A DNA stretch of 64,000 nucleotides from Protonemura montana (GCA_947568835.1 OX387604.1:6727860-6791859); one strand, 5' to 3'; numbered from the stretch's first letter, positions 53,001-62,671 are shown. Notes: a model not told the origin generated them from the letters alone. Program-made: numbers and translations.

Positions 53001-56000
53001 TTACCCATACCTGTGTGCTTCCCTGCGTTTTGAGCCCACGTGAAAATTGAGTCAATGCGGTTATCTTCGAGCAGCGATGCGTCGCAGTCGCCCAACTTAA
53101 CGTTGGCGTCAACGCCCATGGTGTGGAAGTTGGTTTTGACTCCCGAAAAGAGGGCGCTCGCGGTCGACGCTGAGTCCGCTACTTGCTTATCCACGCAATA
53201 TGTCTGAGAAAAGAAAATGACACAAGCTGACATTATGATTATTGCAGATTGTTTTAGCTGAGAGCTAGAGCTAGGGAGCTAGACGTTTTCCAATCCATAT
53301 CCCTTTCCAATATGGTTATTGTTCTTTGACGGGCGGATTTTGGGTCACTTTGAGCCTTATAGAGATTGCAGAGGGGGTGTCGAGATCCACACATCAGAGA
53401 GAGTTGAAGTTGTTTAAGCAAATGTATGCTTTTCAATGGAAAATGAGGTTGATGATATAGGATCCTTATGAGCAAAAAAAGAGCATAGTTTATATTCTAA
53501 GACATTTTTATTTTGTTCTATAATTTATTGGGGATTGCTTGGTAACCTAAAACTCAATATAAATTTCAGGAACCGTGGGAGGAACCACCCTCAAAACCAC
53601 CTGGAATTTTTGGTGTTTTATCCATGTGTTAGCCAAATTTACGGGGCCCTGTGTTCGTTCACCGTACGCATATGCCTAAGTCTGGTTTTTCTCACAGCCC
53701 AATATATATTCAGAGATACATTTTTCTCGAACTAGTCTCTCGAAGAGAAGACAACCCATAAGTACACCTTTCTCTTAGTTGGCAAGCGCATTGTGCTGAT
53801 TTCTTGTAATTAGTTTATGTAATTTTACGATTGTAGCCAACTATTTTAAATCCCTCTATTTGAATTAATGAACCCTTTAGGACTTCTTGCTGACTTTTAT
53901 ACATTGTGCCAATAAGAATTTAATTTTAGAAATTGCTTCGTTAAATTCTTGAAATCTTGTTTTTTATCCGCTACTTTTTTCTACTGTATATCTAGTATCG
54001 TAGATATTGTAGATATATATGTATACATTTTGTTAGTATGAGGTTGAAACCCAAAATGTCATTTTTATCAAGAATCAAATAAGTTTGCAATGAAAAACTG
54101 AAAATAAACTATTAAATTGGGTTTCTATATTTTTTATTCCCGAGAAAAGTTTCAGAATAACCCACTTAGGGTGGGGGGAGGGAGGGGAGAGTGATTTTGT
54201 AAAGTTTCCTCATGATGTATCATTTCAATGGGTCACGGAACCGAAAGCGTTGACATTTCGTCGACAACTTCTCATCCACAATTTGCCATCCAGTTCTAGA
54301 TGTGTCGCTTTTCAAGTTTTTCATGCCAATCATCGTAAAATCGAGCTAAACCGTTCAATAAATTCCCGAGCATTTTCTACCTCTTTTTTTTTATGAATAT
54401 TCGTAGTTTTTTTTTTTTTATTTCGTGCATTTATTTTGTTAACTTTATCCTCAGATCGCTAAACTCTACTTATCAATTGCAATTTGAGTAACGTTTCCGT
54501 GCGACTGCATTTAATAATTTTAAAGCCAAGTGGGTGCACACCTTGTTAGTATATATACCGCTGTTACACATTACTTATTTATAGCCGCAAACCTCCTGGC
54601 GCTAACATTTTTGGTATTTATTTTCTAAAAACCAGCTGGGAGTTATGTGATCAGGCCAACCGAGAAATATTCCCCACTCGAAAATGTTGGAATAGTTTCC
54701 CTCGCCTATATAGGACCGTCTCATTCCAGTCTCCATTTCATTTCCCTTACCTCGTGTTCCCCGATAAACTAGACCGAACCCATGTATACTCATCCCGCAT
54801 ACCAGCGCCCCAAAAAGCGACCGGGAACCTAGGAAAACTTTCCACCCTCATACTTTTAACATGTCTTTAATTTACCTTTAGTAGGCCCATGTGGGGAAAT
54901 TCTTCGAAGCTGAGCTTCGTTTCTTCACCTCCCTTGAAGATTCGCGAAGCAGTGATCGTATTTGGGTCCATCCCGTCTCCGACAAAGAGAATGACATTCT
55001 TCGCCGATCTCTCGTTCCACTTCATGCGTAGAGCTGTGTTCAGTTCTTCCTGACCTATCGCTGTCCAGTGGTGCTTGTCTGGAAACAAACCCGAAAACAA
55101 ACTCAAAATGGTTTACTGATTTGAACAAGGTGCTTAGAAACCGCACTGTGGCGTCACACAAAAACGTATTTTTTTTTCTCTCATAAGTAGTTCTCATGAT
55201 ATTCTTTTATATCATTGTATATAGAAACAATTAGATAAATGTGTCCTATAAAATAACGGTTTGGCTAATGCGGGATGCGTTAATAAAACTCATTATCCAT
55301 CCGCAAGTGGCCATGAGCAGTTAGCACATATACCCCATTCGGCAACACACATATAACACTTACTTCCTCTCAGTTCAGATCGTCGGTCTGTCGCTCGGTT
55401 GGATTCGCACATGAATGAGCTGCCTGCTGCCTAATAGCCTTCTGCCTAACTGCCTACTGTCTACGGGCATATACTCTCATGCAACTAGAGTGTTCGATAG
55501 TCGATCATCTTCAATAATTTATCAATTAATACTCATTCACCGTTATTGCCTCGATAACTCGCTACTTGCAGTTATGCGAACAAAGAGCAGCTACCGCTTG
55601 TACAGGAATCACGGAGGCATAGACACATTGTCAATGTTTACATTGTTATTATGATAATATCAGAATGGAGCAAATAAATATCGGTAAACCGATTAAAGTT
55701 TCACCTATATTTCAAAGTCCATACACAATGCTAGAGTTGACATAAATACCTTTCAATTTTAGGTCTAAACTTAAAACGTTTGTTTCATGATCGTGTATAA
55801 ATTCTCGACGAATCAGCTGACATAGGTGCACATAGTATATTAATTTTGTACCTGAAATAAGGTAGGATACATATCTTGGCGACCACTTAGGTGAGATGCG
55901 AGAGCGATAAGTGTCACTGCCAAGTGATTACCTTCTGTCGAGCGAACACCTAAGACACCTGGTACGCTACATGTGCCTTGTACCAGCAAGCACACGCACA

Positions 56001-56043
56001 CGCACACCTGGATAGCGTCGAGAGAGAGACTATAAGCACGCAT
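46879..56043 (-). CDS. alkaline phosphatase, membrane-bound (GPI-type), eight coding exons
   Basis: This gene encodes a secreted or membrane-tethered metalloenzyme that hydrolyses phosphate monoesters at alkaline pH outside the cell. The exons are 55932-56043, 54876-55078, 53011-53203, 50952-51112, 49701-50048, 48712-48955, 47735-47959 and 46879-47042, all on the minus strand. Every junction is GT-AG and the phases join to exactly 1650 nt, giving 549 residues plus TAA, close to the usual family length. By family alignment the metal and catalytic residues are D72 (in GDGM), the phosphorylated serine S116 (in VADSAST), H179 and T181, R192, E341, D346 and H350 (in [10 protein letters not shown]), D402-H403 (in TSDH) and H485 (in HGGGD). 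The N-terminus has a hydrophobic segment at about residues 11-25. The C-terminus ends in a hydrophobic stretch (535-547) after a small-residue SGAN site, as expected for a GPI anchor signal. NxT sites include NFT, NET, NYT and NGT. Oddities are D75 replacing the usual Gly after GDGM, G488 where many animal ALPs have Glu, and a longer loop at about residues 379-393. The family call is near certain. The first exon is inferred. Confidence 0.93.
47235..47695. repeat. 67-bp minisatellite in the last ALP intron
   Basis: Four to five near-identical tandem units begin with ACATCATTTGAATTTATC at 47324, 47391, 47458 and 47525, with a first, more diverged unit at 47256. Each unit carries AGTGGGCCCACACTTTAAC, which contains a GTGGGCCCAC palindrome. 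From 47545 to 47695 the array continues as decayed units, recognisable by GACCATTTGGG and GCACAAACTTTGATAAGG. The array sits inside intron 47043-47734 and ends before the exon. Confidence 0.9.
47735..47959 (-). CDS. alkaline phosphatase exon 7 (HGGGD zinc site)
   Basis: The acceptor is TGCACAG and the donor is ACAG-GTGTGT, phase 1 at both ends. It encodes the variable crown-like stretch with NYT and NGT glycosylation sites, then [21 protein letters not shown]485 is the last zinc ligand. Many animal ALPs read HGGED here. Confidence 0.93.
48712..48955 (-). CDS. alkaline phosphatase exon 6 ([14 protein letters not shown])
   Basis: The acceptor is GACAG and the donor is CTAG-GTAAGC. The exon encodes [13 protein letters not shown], with E341, D346 and H350 as magnesium and zinc ligands, and [12 protein letters not shown], with D402 and H403 as zinc ligands. 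It ends [12 protein letters not shown]. Between the two metal motifs is a hydrophilic loop ([15 protein letters not shown]) that is longer than in the human enzymes. Confidence 0.95.
49701..50048 (-). CDS. alkaline phosphatase exon 5 (VIMGGGRQ)
   Basis: This is the longest exon, 116 codons, phase 0 at both ends. It starts [10 protein letters not shown], continues through [23 protein letters not shown] and [14 protein letters not shown], and ends GYLLV at a GTAAGA donor. The next exon continues VEGG. This region forms the core beta sheet of the fold. Confidence 0.95.
50952..51112 (-). CDS. alkaline phosphatase exon 4 (VTHATP, R192)
   Basis: The acceptor is TTGACAG. The donor reads AAG-GTTGGA, weaker than the others, with T at +3. 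The exon encodes [19 protein letters not shown], with H179 and T181 at the magnesium site, R192 that binds phosphate, and [16 protein letters not shown]. It joins directly to VIMGGGRQ of the next exon, as in the family. Confidence 0.94.
51511..51531. repeat. 21-bp palindrome CGGTTGGTTA-A-TAACCAACCG
   Basis: This is a perfect inverted repeat with a single-base centre, inside the ALP intron 51113-53010. The outer words GAGTTCGGTTGGT recur at 51541-51556, so it is part of a small direct and inverted repeat cluster. Confidence 0.7.
52783..53008. repeat. decayed tandem repeat in ALP intron, next to an exon
   Basis: Three diverged copies of a motif of the form GAC-CTAGAAAA-GGTGCCCTGCCCAAAA start at 52783, 52874 and 52950, 76-91 bp apart. 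The last copy ends just before the splice donor at 53010. Confidence 0.55.
53011..53203 (-). CDS. alkaline phosphatase exon 3 (catalytic serine)
   Basis: The acceptor is TTCTCAG and the donor is ACAG-GTATGG. The exon encodes residues 106-169, starting [15 protein letters not shown]116 is the nucleophile that forms the phosphoserine intermediate. It continues with [18 protein letters not shown] and [10 protein letters not shown]. Phase is 0 at the start and 1 at the end. Confidence 0.95.
54876..55078 (-). CDS. alkaline phosphatase exon 2 (GDGM metal site)
   Basis: The acceptor is TTTCCAG and the donor is AAG-GTAAAT. The exon encodes residues 38-105, including [12 protein letters not shown] with metal ligand D72, [11 protein letters not shown] and [13 protein letters not shown], all diagnostic of alkaline phosphatase. 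The residue after GDGM is Asp (codon GAC) where the family nearly always has Gly. Confidence 0.95.
55932..56043 (-). CDS. alkaline phosphatase exon 1 (signal peptide, inferred)
   Basis: The next exon needs a preceding exon that leaves one overhanging base. This reading frame starts with ATG in an acceptable context (A at -3), encodes 37 residues with a hydrophobic core ([11 protein letters not shown]), and ends at a GTAATC donor leaving exactly one G. Joined to the next exon it reads STE-D-KHHW, which fits the acidic start of mature animal ALPs. The Val-Cys repeat comes from a GTGTGC microsatellite, and an Asp at residue 9 is unusual before a signal core. Another upstream exon is therefore still possible. 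Confidence 0.5.
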
Positions 56044-56547
56044 CGTGCGTAGGACTTGCGTTGCTTGGACAGTTTAGACACAAGGGAGAGGTATGACTAT
56101 GTGATGCTGTGACGGTGGATCGTCTACTGAATGTCGCGAATGGGTTTCTGTTCTATTCTGTCTAGCTGTCGAGCTGACGTAGTAACGAGCATCAGCTGAT
56201 AACAAAGGCTCGTAGATGAAGGCTGACCTAATGTCATATAAGTGATGAAAAGAGATCATTGTATGTTTATGGAGAGATTACGAGATTCATTCAGGGATAG
56301 ATGATGGGCTGGAGAATCTTTTTTTTATCAATTTTTTCTGAATGCATTGTGCCATTCAGAAAAATGTAATGTGAGTCGCTCTGTTTTTTATTTATCAAGA
56401 TCATTTACTACTGAGAGCGGTCGAGGTTGGTCGTGTCTGTTCAGGTAGCTCCTTCAGATATGTTAGCTATGATTGACGTGTGTACCTAGCGAGCTAGGAT
56501 TGGATCGTGGGCCGGCAAGGGACATGTGACGAGATGCAAACTGTCGT
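56044..56547. other. region between ALP first exon and LINE ORF1; candidate promoter and LINE 5' UTR
   Basis: The minus strand upstream of the inferred ALP ATG lacks an obvious TATA box. The plus strand from about 56430 probably includes the LINE 5' untranslated region. The boundary cannot be placed by eye. Confidence 0.4.
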
Positions 56548-58482
56548 ATGACATTTATAAAAGTGTGTTTCGGAGTGTGTGTCGTAGTGATCGCGATGCC
56601 ATTAGTGATAGGGGGAGTGGAAATAAATCCAGTTACAGGATCTTGCGCGACCACTGATGATAAACTAGATGCTATTATGGTGAAAGTAGAGAAATTAGAT
56701 TCAATTGACGAAAATGTGATTGAAATTAAAAATAAAATGGCGTGTGTGGAATCTAAAGTCAGTAAATCGGAAAAAAACAATCGTAGACCTTGAGGAATCG
56801 ATAGAATCGCTCTCGGCATCGAACTCGATCTTACGTCAAAAACTTGAGGTGTTGAATAAAAAAGAAGACTATCTGGAAAGTCAAAGCCGTAGAAACAATC
56901 TTGTATTCCAGGGTGTTCCAGAAAAAAATTCGGAAAGGAATCGTGGCGTGATTGCGAGGTTGATTGCGAGGACTGCACCCTGGAAATCACGAGGGAGATG
57001 CTAGGAGTGCAGATAGAAGTGAATAATATTGAGAGAGCTCACCGGGTGGCGGGTACGAATTACCCTATGGCTATAGCTGTTAAGTTCCTTAACTTTAGAA
57101 AACGAGAGGAAATATTTAGAAATAAAAAAATATTGAAGGGTTCAAAAGTGTATATATTAGAAGACTCAGCGGGTAATTGAAGACAGGAGGATCCTCCTTA
57201 CTGAAATTATTTTTGGAAGAGCTGATAACTTCGACGCCATAGTCACATTCGATTTCCATGCTAGTAAAAACGTATTAAAAGATAATCATTCTGGATTTAG
57301 AAAAAAACAAATTCACTGAAGCAGCAATTTTTGAATACATTTAAAACGTTTGCTCTCCTCTTAGTGCGAAAAACAAGGCCCTGGGCATTTTTGCGACCTC
57401 AGCAAAGCGTTTGACAGTTTTAACCATGACAAATTGTTATCGGAACTGTCTTACGATGAAATAAGAGGCATTTGCAAATGACTGGTTCTAATCTTACCTA
57501 AAAACAGGAATCCAATTTTAATAACAAATAATAGCCACTCTAAATGTAATTTTCAAAATTAATTTTCAAAAAGCTTAATAATAAAACGAGAAGTTCCACA
57601 AGGGATTATCCTAAGCCCTCTACTGTTCCTAATTTATACTAATGACCTGCCAGTTGATAACAATAACGCCTAAGTCACAATGCATGGAGATGATACTAGT
57701 CTTTTTATCAGAGGCACAACTTCACAAAAAGCTCACTCTACAATTCAGGACCTCTCTGATTGGCTTACATCAAATCAACTGTCTCTTAACATTAAAAAAA
57801 CCAAACTGATTCTCTTTAAAACTAAAAACACAAGATCCAATGTAAACGAGATTCCCCAATTATTAGCCGACGAAGAATACTTAAAACTAACTAGCCATGC
57901 TACTTTTCTAGGACTAGAAATAGACAGTAACTTAAAATGGATGAACAACTTAGCTAATTATAACAATAAACTGTCTAAACAATGTTATGCCATTCGAGTA
58001 CTAAAATAAAAGGCGGCTACTAACACTATACAAACTATTTATCACGGTTTCTTTGAGGCAAAAATGAGTTATGGTATCATATTTCGAGGCTCTAGAGCAA
58101 AACAATTTTTTGCGCTACAATAAAAAGTACTCCGAATCCTTTGTAATTTAAAACCGAATACGTCTTGTCGGAACCATTTTACCAAAATTAAATATAATGA
58201 CTTAACCTAGCTTACATATCTTCAAGCTCCTCATATTTTTTATACCAAATGCAATCCTTTTTCCTACCCACAACCACAACCATTCAACACAAAACAAAAA
58301 TGACTTCAAATTAGAAAAATATTTTTTAGCACTATCTCAAATCAAAGCTCAAGTAAAATTGTCTGGCCTTGCCTTATTTAACATACTCCCTATTGAGCTC
58401 ATGGACTGTAGTTCAGTACATTTAAAAACAAGCTGAAATAATTTCTCATCACGGGTGAATAATAATAATTATTATTATTAAT
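56548..58482 (+). mobile_element. non-LTR retrotransposon (LINE), broken; ORF1 and RT remnants
   Basis: ORF1 spans about 56548-57180. It has an N-terminal hydrophobic and 2A-like segment (VVVIAMPLVIGGVEINP), a coiled-coil-like region (DKLDAIMVKVEKLD, then LEESIESLSASNSILRQKL) and the nucleic-acid-binding block LESQSRRNNLVFQGVPE ... ERAHRV ... VKFLNFRKREEIFRNKKIL. Frame changes occur near the A-run at 56770-56777 and near the repeated ATTGCGAGG at 56950-56965. The AP endonuclease is missing. RT motifs follow: SGFRKK (near 57290), DLSKAFDSFNHDKLL (from 57395), EVPQGIILSPLLFLIYTNDLP (near 57590-57650), and the catalytic block, which reads HGDDTSLF where active enzymes have YADD. Further stops follow. 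It ends in an AAT run at 58461-58482. It looks like a CR1/Jockey-group LINE and is inactive. Confidence 0.88.
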
Positions 58483-58531
58483 CCCCCCCTTGAGGGAATC
58501 CCTTATGCCACCCCGCGAAAGCTGGAATATG

Positions 58532-58610
58532 TGTGTCCGGATAGCTCTGTAGGTAGAGCACTCAACCGGCAATTGGGAGGTCACGGGTTTGTATCTCAGT
58601 TCGATTGCAC
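58532..58610 (+). repeat. degenerate tRNA-like sequence (tRNA-derived SINE head or pseudo-tRNA)
   Basis: A D-arm GCTC-TGTAGGTA-GAGC is followed by an anticodon arm CTCAA-CCGGCAA-TTGGG (anticodon position GGC). The A box TAGCTCTGTAGG fits the pol III consensus with one mismatch. The T arm is decayed (GGGTTTGTATCTC, with a possible B box AGTTCGATTGC) and the acceptor stem does not close. A functional tRNA is unlikely. It directly follows the LINE tail. Confidence 0.55.
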
Positions 58611-59185
58611 ATTATTCTAGTCTAGCTTCCTTTCCAATATTAATATAGTCTATAGTTTATATAGTTGACAAAAATTGTCAACAAATGTTTACAATTTTTT
58701 TAAAGCTTTTACATTTCATAATGCATTCGTCCATATGATAAAAACAACTAGATTCTTTCCCGGCTTTAAATTGCGGCTTTTCTATTCATGTAAAGAATTA
58801 AAGTCGGCTATTAGATCCGATAAAATTTAATTTTTGTATAAAAGAGGCCTTGTGTAATATTGTAAGATGATATTTAACCATTATCATAAGCATTATTCTT
58901 TATAATTATATTTAATCAACCTTTAGTAATTAATTAATGTTATGATAGTTTTTAGACTCATGTCTACTTGATTTATCCTTAGCACTAGTTTTAATTGGTT
59001 AGTTCACATAATTGGTTAGTTAGTAAAAAGCGCCAATGTGTTCGGGATTTTATTTCAGAAAATACAAAATACATTAGTTTTTGAGTTATTGACCGTGATT
59101 ATTTTATTTTGATGCGTTTAGGATGCTTTTGAATTAGGTAATTGTTATAATTTTATGTGGTTCTTTTGTTATCGGAAAATTGTCA
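58611..59185. other. AT-rich, probable decayed retroelement sequence
   Basis: No coding capacity. It lies between the tRNA-like sequence and the hammerhead-like fold and may belong to the same insertion, but no boundaries are visible. Confidence 0.35.
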
Positions 59186-59251
59186 GGACTGCTCTAACCC
59201 TTGAAGAAGTAACTAGTACATGTTACGAAACGTCGGGAAATTTAGTTGTCC
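59186..59251 (+). repeat. hammerhead-ribozyme-like fold in retroelement tail sequence
   Basis: The core reads TTGAAGA, compared with the hammerhead consensus CUGANGA, followed by a stem GTAAC-TAGTACAT-GTTAC and then GAAAC-GTC. The flanks pair as GGAC/GTCC, CTAA/TTAG and CCC/GGG. The first core base is T rather than C, which would abolish cleavage. An ATT-rich tail follows at about 59286-59310. Confidence 0.45.
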
Positions 59252-59501
59252 TTTACTTAGCATTCAAAACCTATTTCAAATAGTTTTTGTTATTATTATT
59301 ATTTTTTTTTTCTAGCATATTTTATTATCTGCTAACGTGATGTTATAACGGGTTGTTTCTTTGTTTTTATTATGTAATAATTATTATGTTCAAGATTTAT
59401 TAAGTTATTGCATGTTATTATTATTATATTCAATTATTATTATTGATAGTCACTAGTACCTACTGGAATTATTTAAAATCAAGTCACTTATTCTTCAAAT
59501 G

Positions 59502-60451
59502 TAGGGGAGGAGGGGTCTAGTTGTCTCAAAATCTACCTATGTGTGCATATCTTCTAGAAAAATTTAGTTATTCTTATGTTATATTTTTTTATTGATTAAT
59601 ACACATTTGGTTATAATGTGAATTTTTTTACAATTTATTAGACCGTCAGTTGAATTGCTATGTCTCTTAGTTGACCTAAAAATGTTTTAGACTTTTAACC
59701 CCACGTGTGGGTCTAGTTGTCTCACACACTGAGGCTAGTTGTCTCAGTGAGAAATTTCGTCGTGTGATCATATAATTTATTTAATTAAAATCTGCATCAG
59801 TTACTTTATGACAATACCGAGTCAATTTTCGATAATTTCTGTCAAAATCTTTTGCCACTTGGCGCCGCGACACAAATTGAGCAGCGCGTACAATGACATC
59901 GGGTGCTACCAGCCCCCGATGAGTTTTTTTTTTGATAAACTCGTTATAAACTCGTAATTGGTAATTTTTGTAAATTGGTTCTGTAACAAGTAAAAAAAAA
60001 TCAATTACTTACAAAACAAATAAAATGAGCTTATATTGAAAGCTACTTCTGGGGTTGTGTCATTCTGTGACAACTAGACCCATCATAGACTTTCAGCTTT
60101 ACATTTAAAATTAATATGCTTCTCGTGCATATATTCATCATATAAGAAAAATTATAAACAGACAATATGTTTGCTTAAAAGAATATAAGTATGCACATTC
60201 AATTAGATGGATATTTTTACGTAAAATATGAAATAACTAAGCAGCAGAAAAGTTACTAACCACCTGTCAAAACAAACAATCTCTTCCAGGAGTGTGAATT
60301 ATGCACCGAAACGAATGAAATTTTCAGAATAGTAAGAAATTTAGACGTCGAAGTAACCCGGATCAGTATTTTGCTACTGGTACCATTTGGAGTCGAGATT
60401 TTAACACTGAGACAACTAGCCCCTGAGACTTTTAGACCCCTCCTCCTCATA
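59502..60451. mobile_element. non-autonomous DNA transposon (MITE-like) with terminal inverted repeats
   Basis: A 14-bp perfect inverted repeat GGAGGAGGGGTCTA lies at 59506-59519 and, inverted, at 60433-60446, with TA on both outer sides as a possible target duplication. A module GGTCTAGTTGTCTCA recurs inside: 59514-59528, 59710-59724 and 59733-59746 on plus, and 60066-60080 and 60408-60421 on minus, with a partial one at 60424-60440. The interior is AT-rich and codes for nothing recognisable. Superfamily is not determined. TA would suit Tc1/mariner. Confidence 0.65.
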
Positions 60452-62387
60452 TGTTTCATAAAATAACTCATAGTTACTACAATAATTGTATCATTACTCA
60501 CTACACGTAAGAACTCGTAACATACTTACTAACATGTCAACATATCATGTTTTACATAAGATGCACAAATGACAATAAACAGTTCAGATTAGCCCAATGT
60601 CATTGAAGGCAATGTTTTTAATAATTTACTAAGCGTAGAATGTCGAATTGAGCCATTGAAATGTCAAACGGAAATCTGAAATTCTTCAGAAGGAAACTGG
60701 TGAATGCAGCTAGAATCATTATCCACCAATTTCAGTCTTTAGGTGCTGGAAACTATCTAAACCACGAAAAATCAAACGCCGAGATATGTTCATAGCTCGC
60801 AAATATACCAATAATTCGGTGATATTTACACAGATTCGAAATATCCGCAGAGATTCTATTCTTTTTTAATTGGTTGACACAGTGTACTTTGGTCGATTAC
60901 ACCATCTGTCTCAATGATTTATTATAAAATCAGAAGAGAACTCGGCCAAGTTCGTTAGCCTGCATACGTAACACAGAGCAGGCGCGTGAATATGTAACGA
61001 CGTTATTCACTTACCGGAAAAGTGGAAACAGATCCAATGATATTTCACAGCTCGCTAGCAAGTACACAGGTGCCGACTGCCGACCTACGGGGATAAAATT
61101 CAAATCAATCTAATCAACGAGTAGCAATGCTCGTCGATAACTTCGGATTGAGCTCTTCGCAGTGATGAATAACGAGAAAGATGACGGGCACGGATTTCTC
61201 AAAGATTTCCCATTTCTTTCGTCGCTTGTCTCCATTGTCTGGAAATCCTTTTACAATGAAAGCTTTCGCCCCTTTCTCCACCTCTTCCCCCCAACCCCGC
61301 CCCTTTCTGAGATGAGGATCGCGCAGGAAATAATTTTGGCGCTCACTTGCGCTAACTTCTAGCATATTTCAACACGAAAAGTCAGTTAGCTGTCGAATCG
61401 GGAGCTAGTGATAAAATGACAGCCTACAACAAGTAAATTTCATTAGAGCAAAAAATCGATTGGTACTTAATTACTTGCAGGCATGTTGCTTTTCCAAAAT
61501 AAATCTAGAAAGTTGGTGCCCAAACTGCGTTTGGTTTGGCGACTGGCGTTACCCATCAAAATATTCGAGGGACGGATTTAATAACTTTCGTTCGTATTTT
61601 TCATGAAAACGTACCCCGCGATCCGCGTAACTTCGTTGCCGTCAGAAAACGTTAATCAAAATGTCAATGAAATGTTTATGCAATCTGTGTGATTCCCAAT
61701 TTGGGGAGGGGGGGGGGGGGGAGGAGAGGAAGAGAGAGGAAGAGAGAGGAAGAGAGAGGAAGAGAGTTATTTTCTACGTGGTGATGGATGTTGATATCTG
61801 TTGGGACTGGTCGTAACACCATCCATCTTATAACATTTCTAATTTGAAGTGATAATTTATGCGACACCACAATATGTAAGCATAACACATTTTTACAAGT
61901 TGTTTAATAACTATGAAGCATTCCCTACAAGTGAAACTACTTTATAATCTTTGTGCCGTAAAGTTTCTACTGAATTGACTTGTGAATAATGATCTAGCAA
62001 AATCGATTCACAAAAAAGGTGCCGGTACAATTTTTCCGGAACATTCGATTTTTAGAAAAAGACCCATAAATGTCAATTTCAGCATGCTCTTGTGTAAAGC
62101 ATATAGCCATGTGCGTATATGGTATTCGCTTTGCCAAGCCACCCTCTCCAATCGTCCCTGGTTCTCATTCCTGACTATCGCTCGGTAAATTACAAGCTAG
62201 AACGAGCAGGCTACTCACCGATCGGGGCGGGAAGTGGTTTCAATTATCTGCGTAGGGAAAAAAGGGAAATCATAATTTTCTCTCGGTCAAGTTTGTGATA
62301 TCGCCTACGCACCTTCAGAATGATTTGTGGTGTTTAACGCGGAACTATTTTGACCGCGGGCAATGAGGCATACTAGTCAAATGTCGT
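60452..62387. other. non-coding, no gene seen
   Basis: Mixed-composition DNA with the purine minisatellite. No exon is recognisable. Confidence 0.55.
61708..61766. repeat. G run followed by AGGAAGAGAG x4
   Basis: A 14-base G run (61708-61721) precedes four perfect 10-bp purine units (61727-61766). The whole stretch is a homopurine tract. Confidence 0.9.
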
Positions 62388-62671
62388 TGGTTATGAACCT
62401 AACCTAGCTTAGAAGGGAGGAATCGGAACCCGGTGTCGGCACGTAGCATGCTCTTGTCGAACAGCATTAAGGGCTTAACGTCACTTCCGAAGGACGGTAC
62501 TACTCGAACTACAGGATTCTTCCACTAATCCATGCTCTCGAGAGGTTGGTAGGCATGTGACGTTTTTTACTAACTTCGATCATTCCAACCTCCTAAACAG
62601 AGCCGGTCATTAGTATAATAGTCACCCATTCAATAGCTGAGCCAGTGGAGTGTTGCTTAACTTCGGTAATA
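62388..62671 (-). repeat. 5S-derived SINE family, copy E (3' truncated, minus)
   Basis: Read on the minus strand, the head ACCGAAGTTAAGCAACACTC lies at the high-coordinate end (about 62645-62665). It is followed by GGTGACTATTATACTAATGAC and the family body, and stops near the conserved CTAGGTTAGGTTC. The 3' third of the element is missing. Confidence 0.85.
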
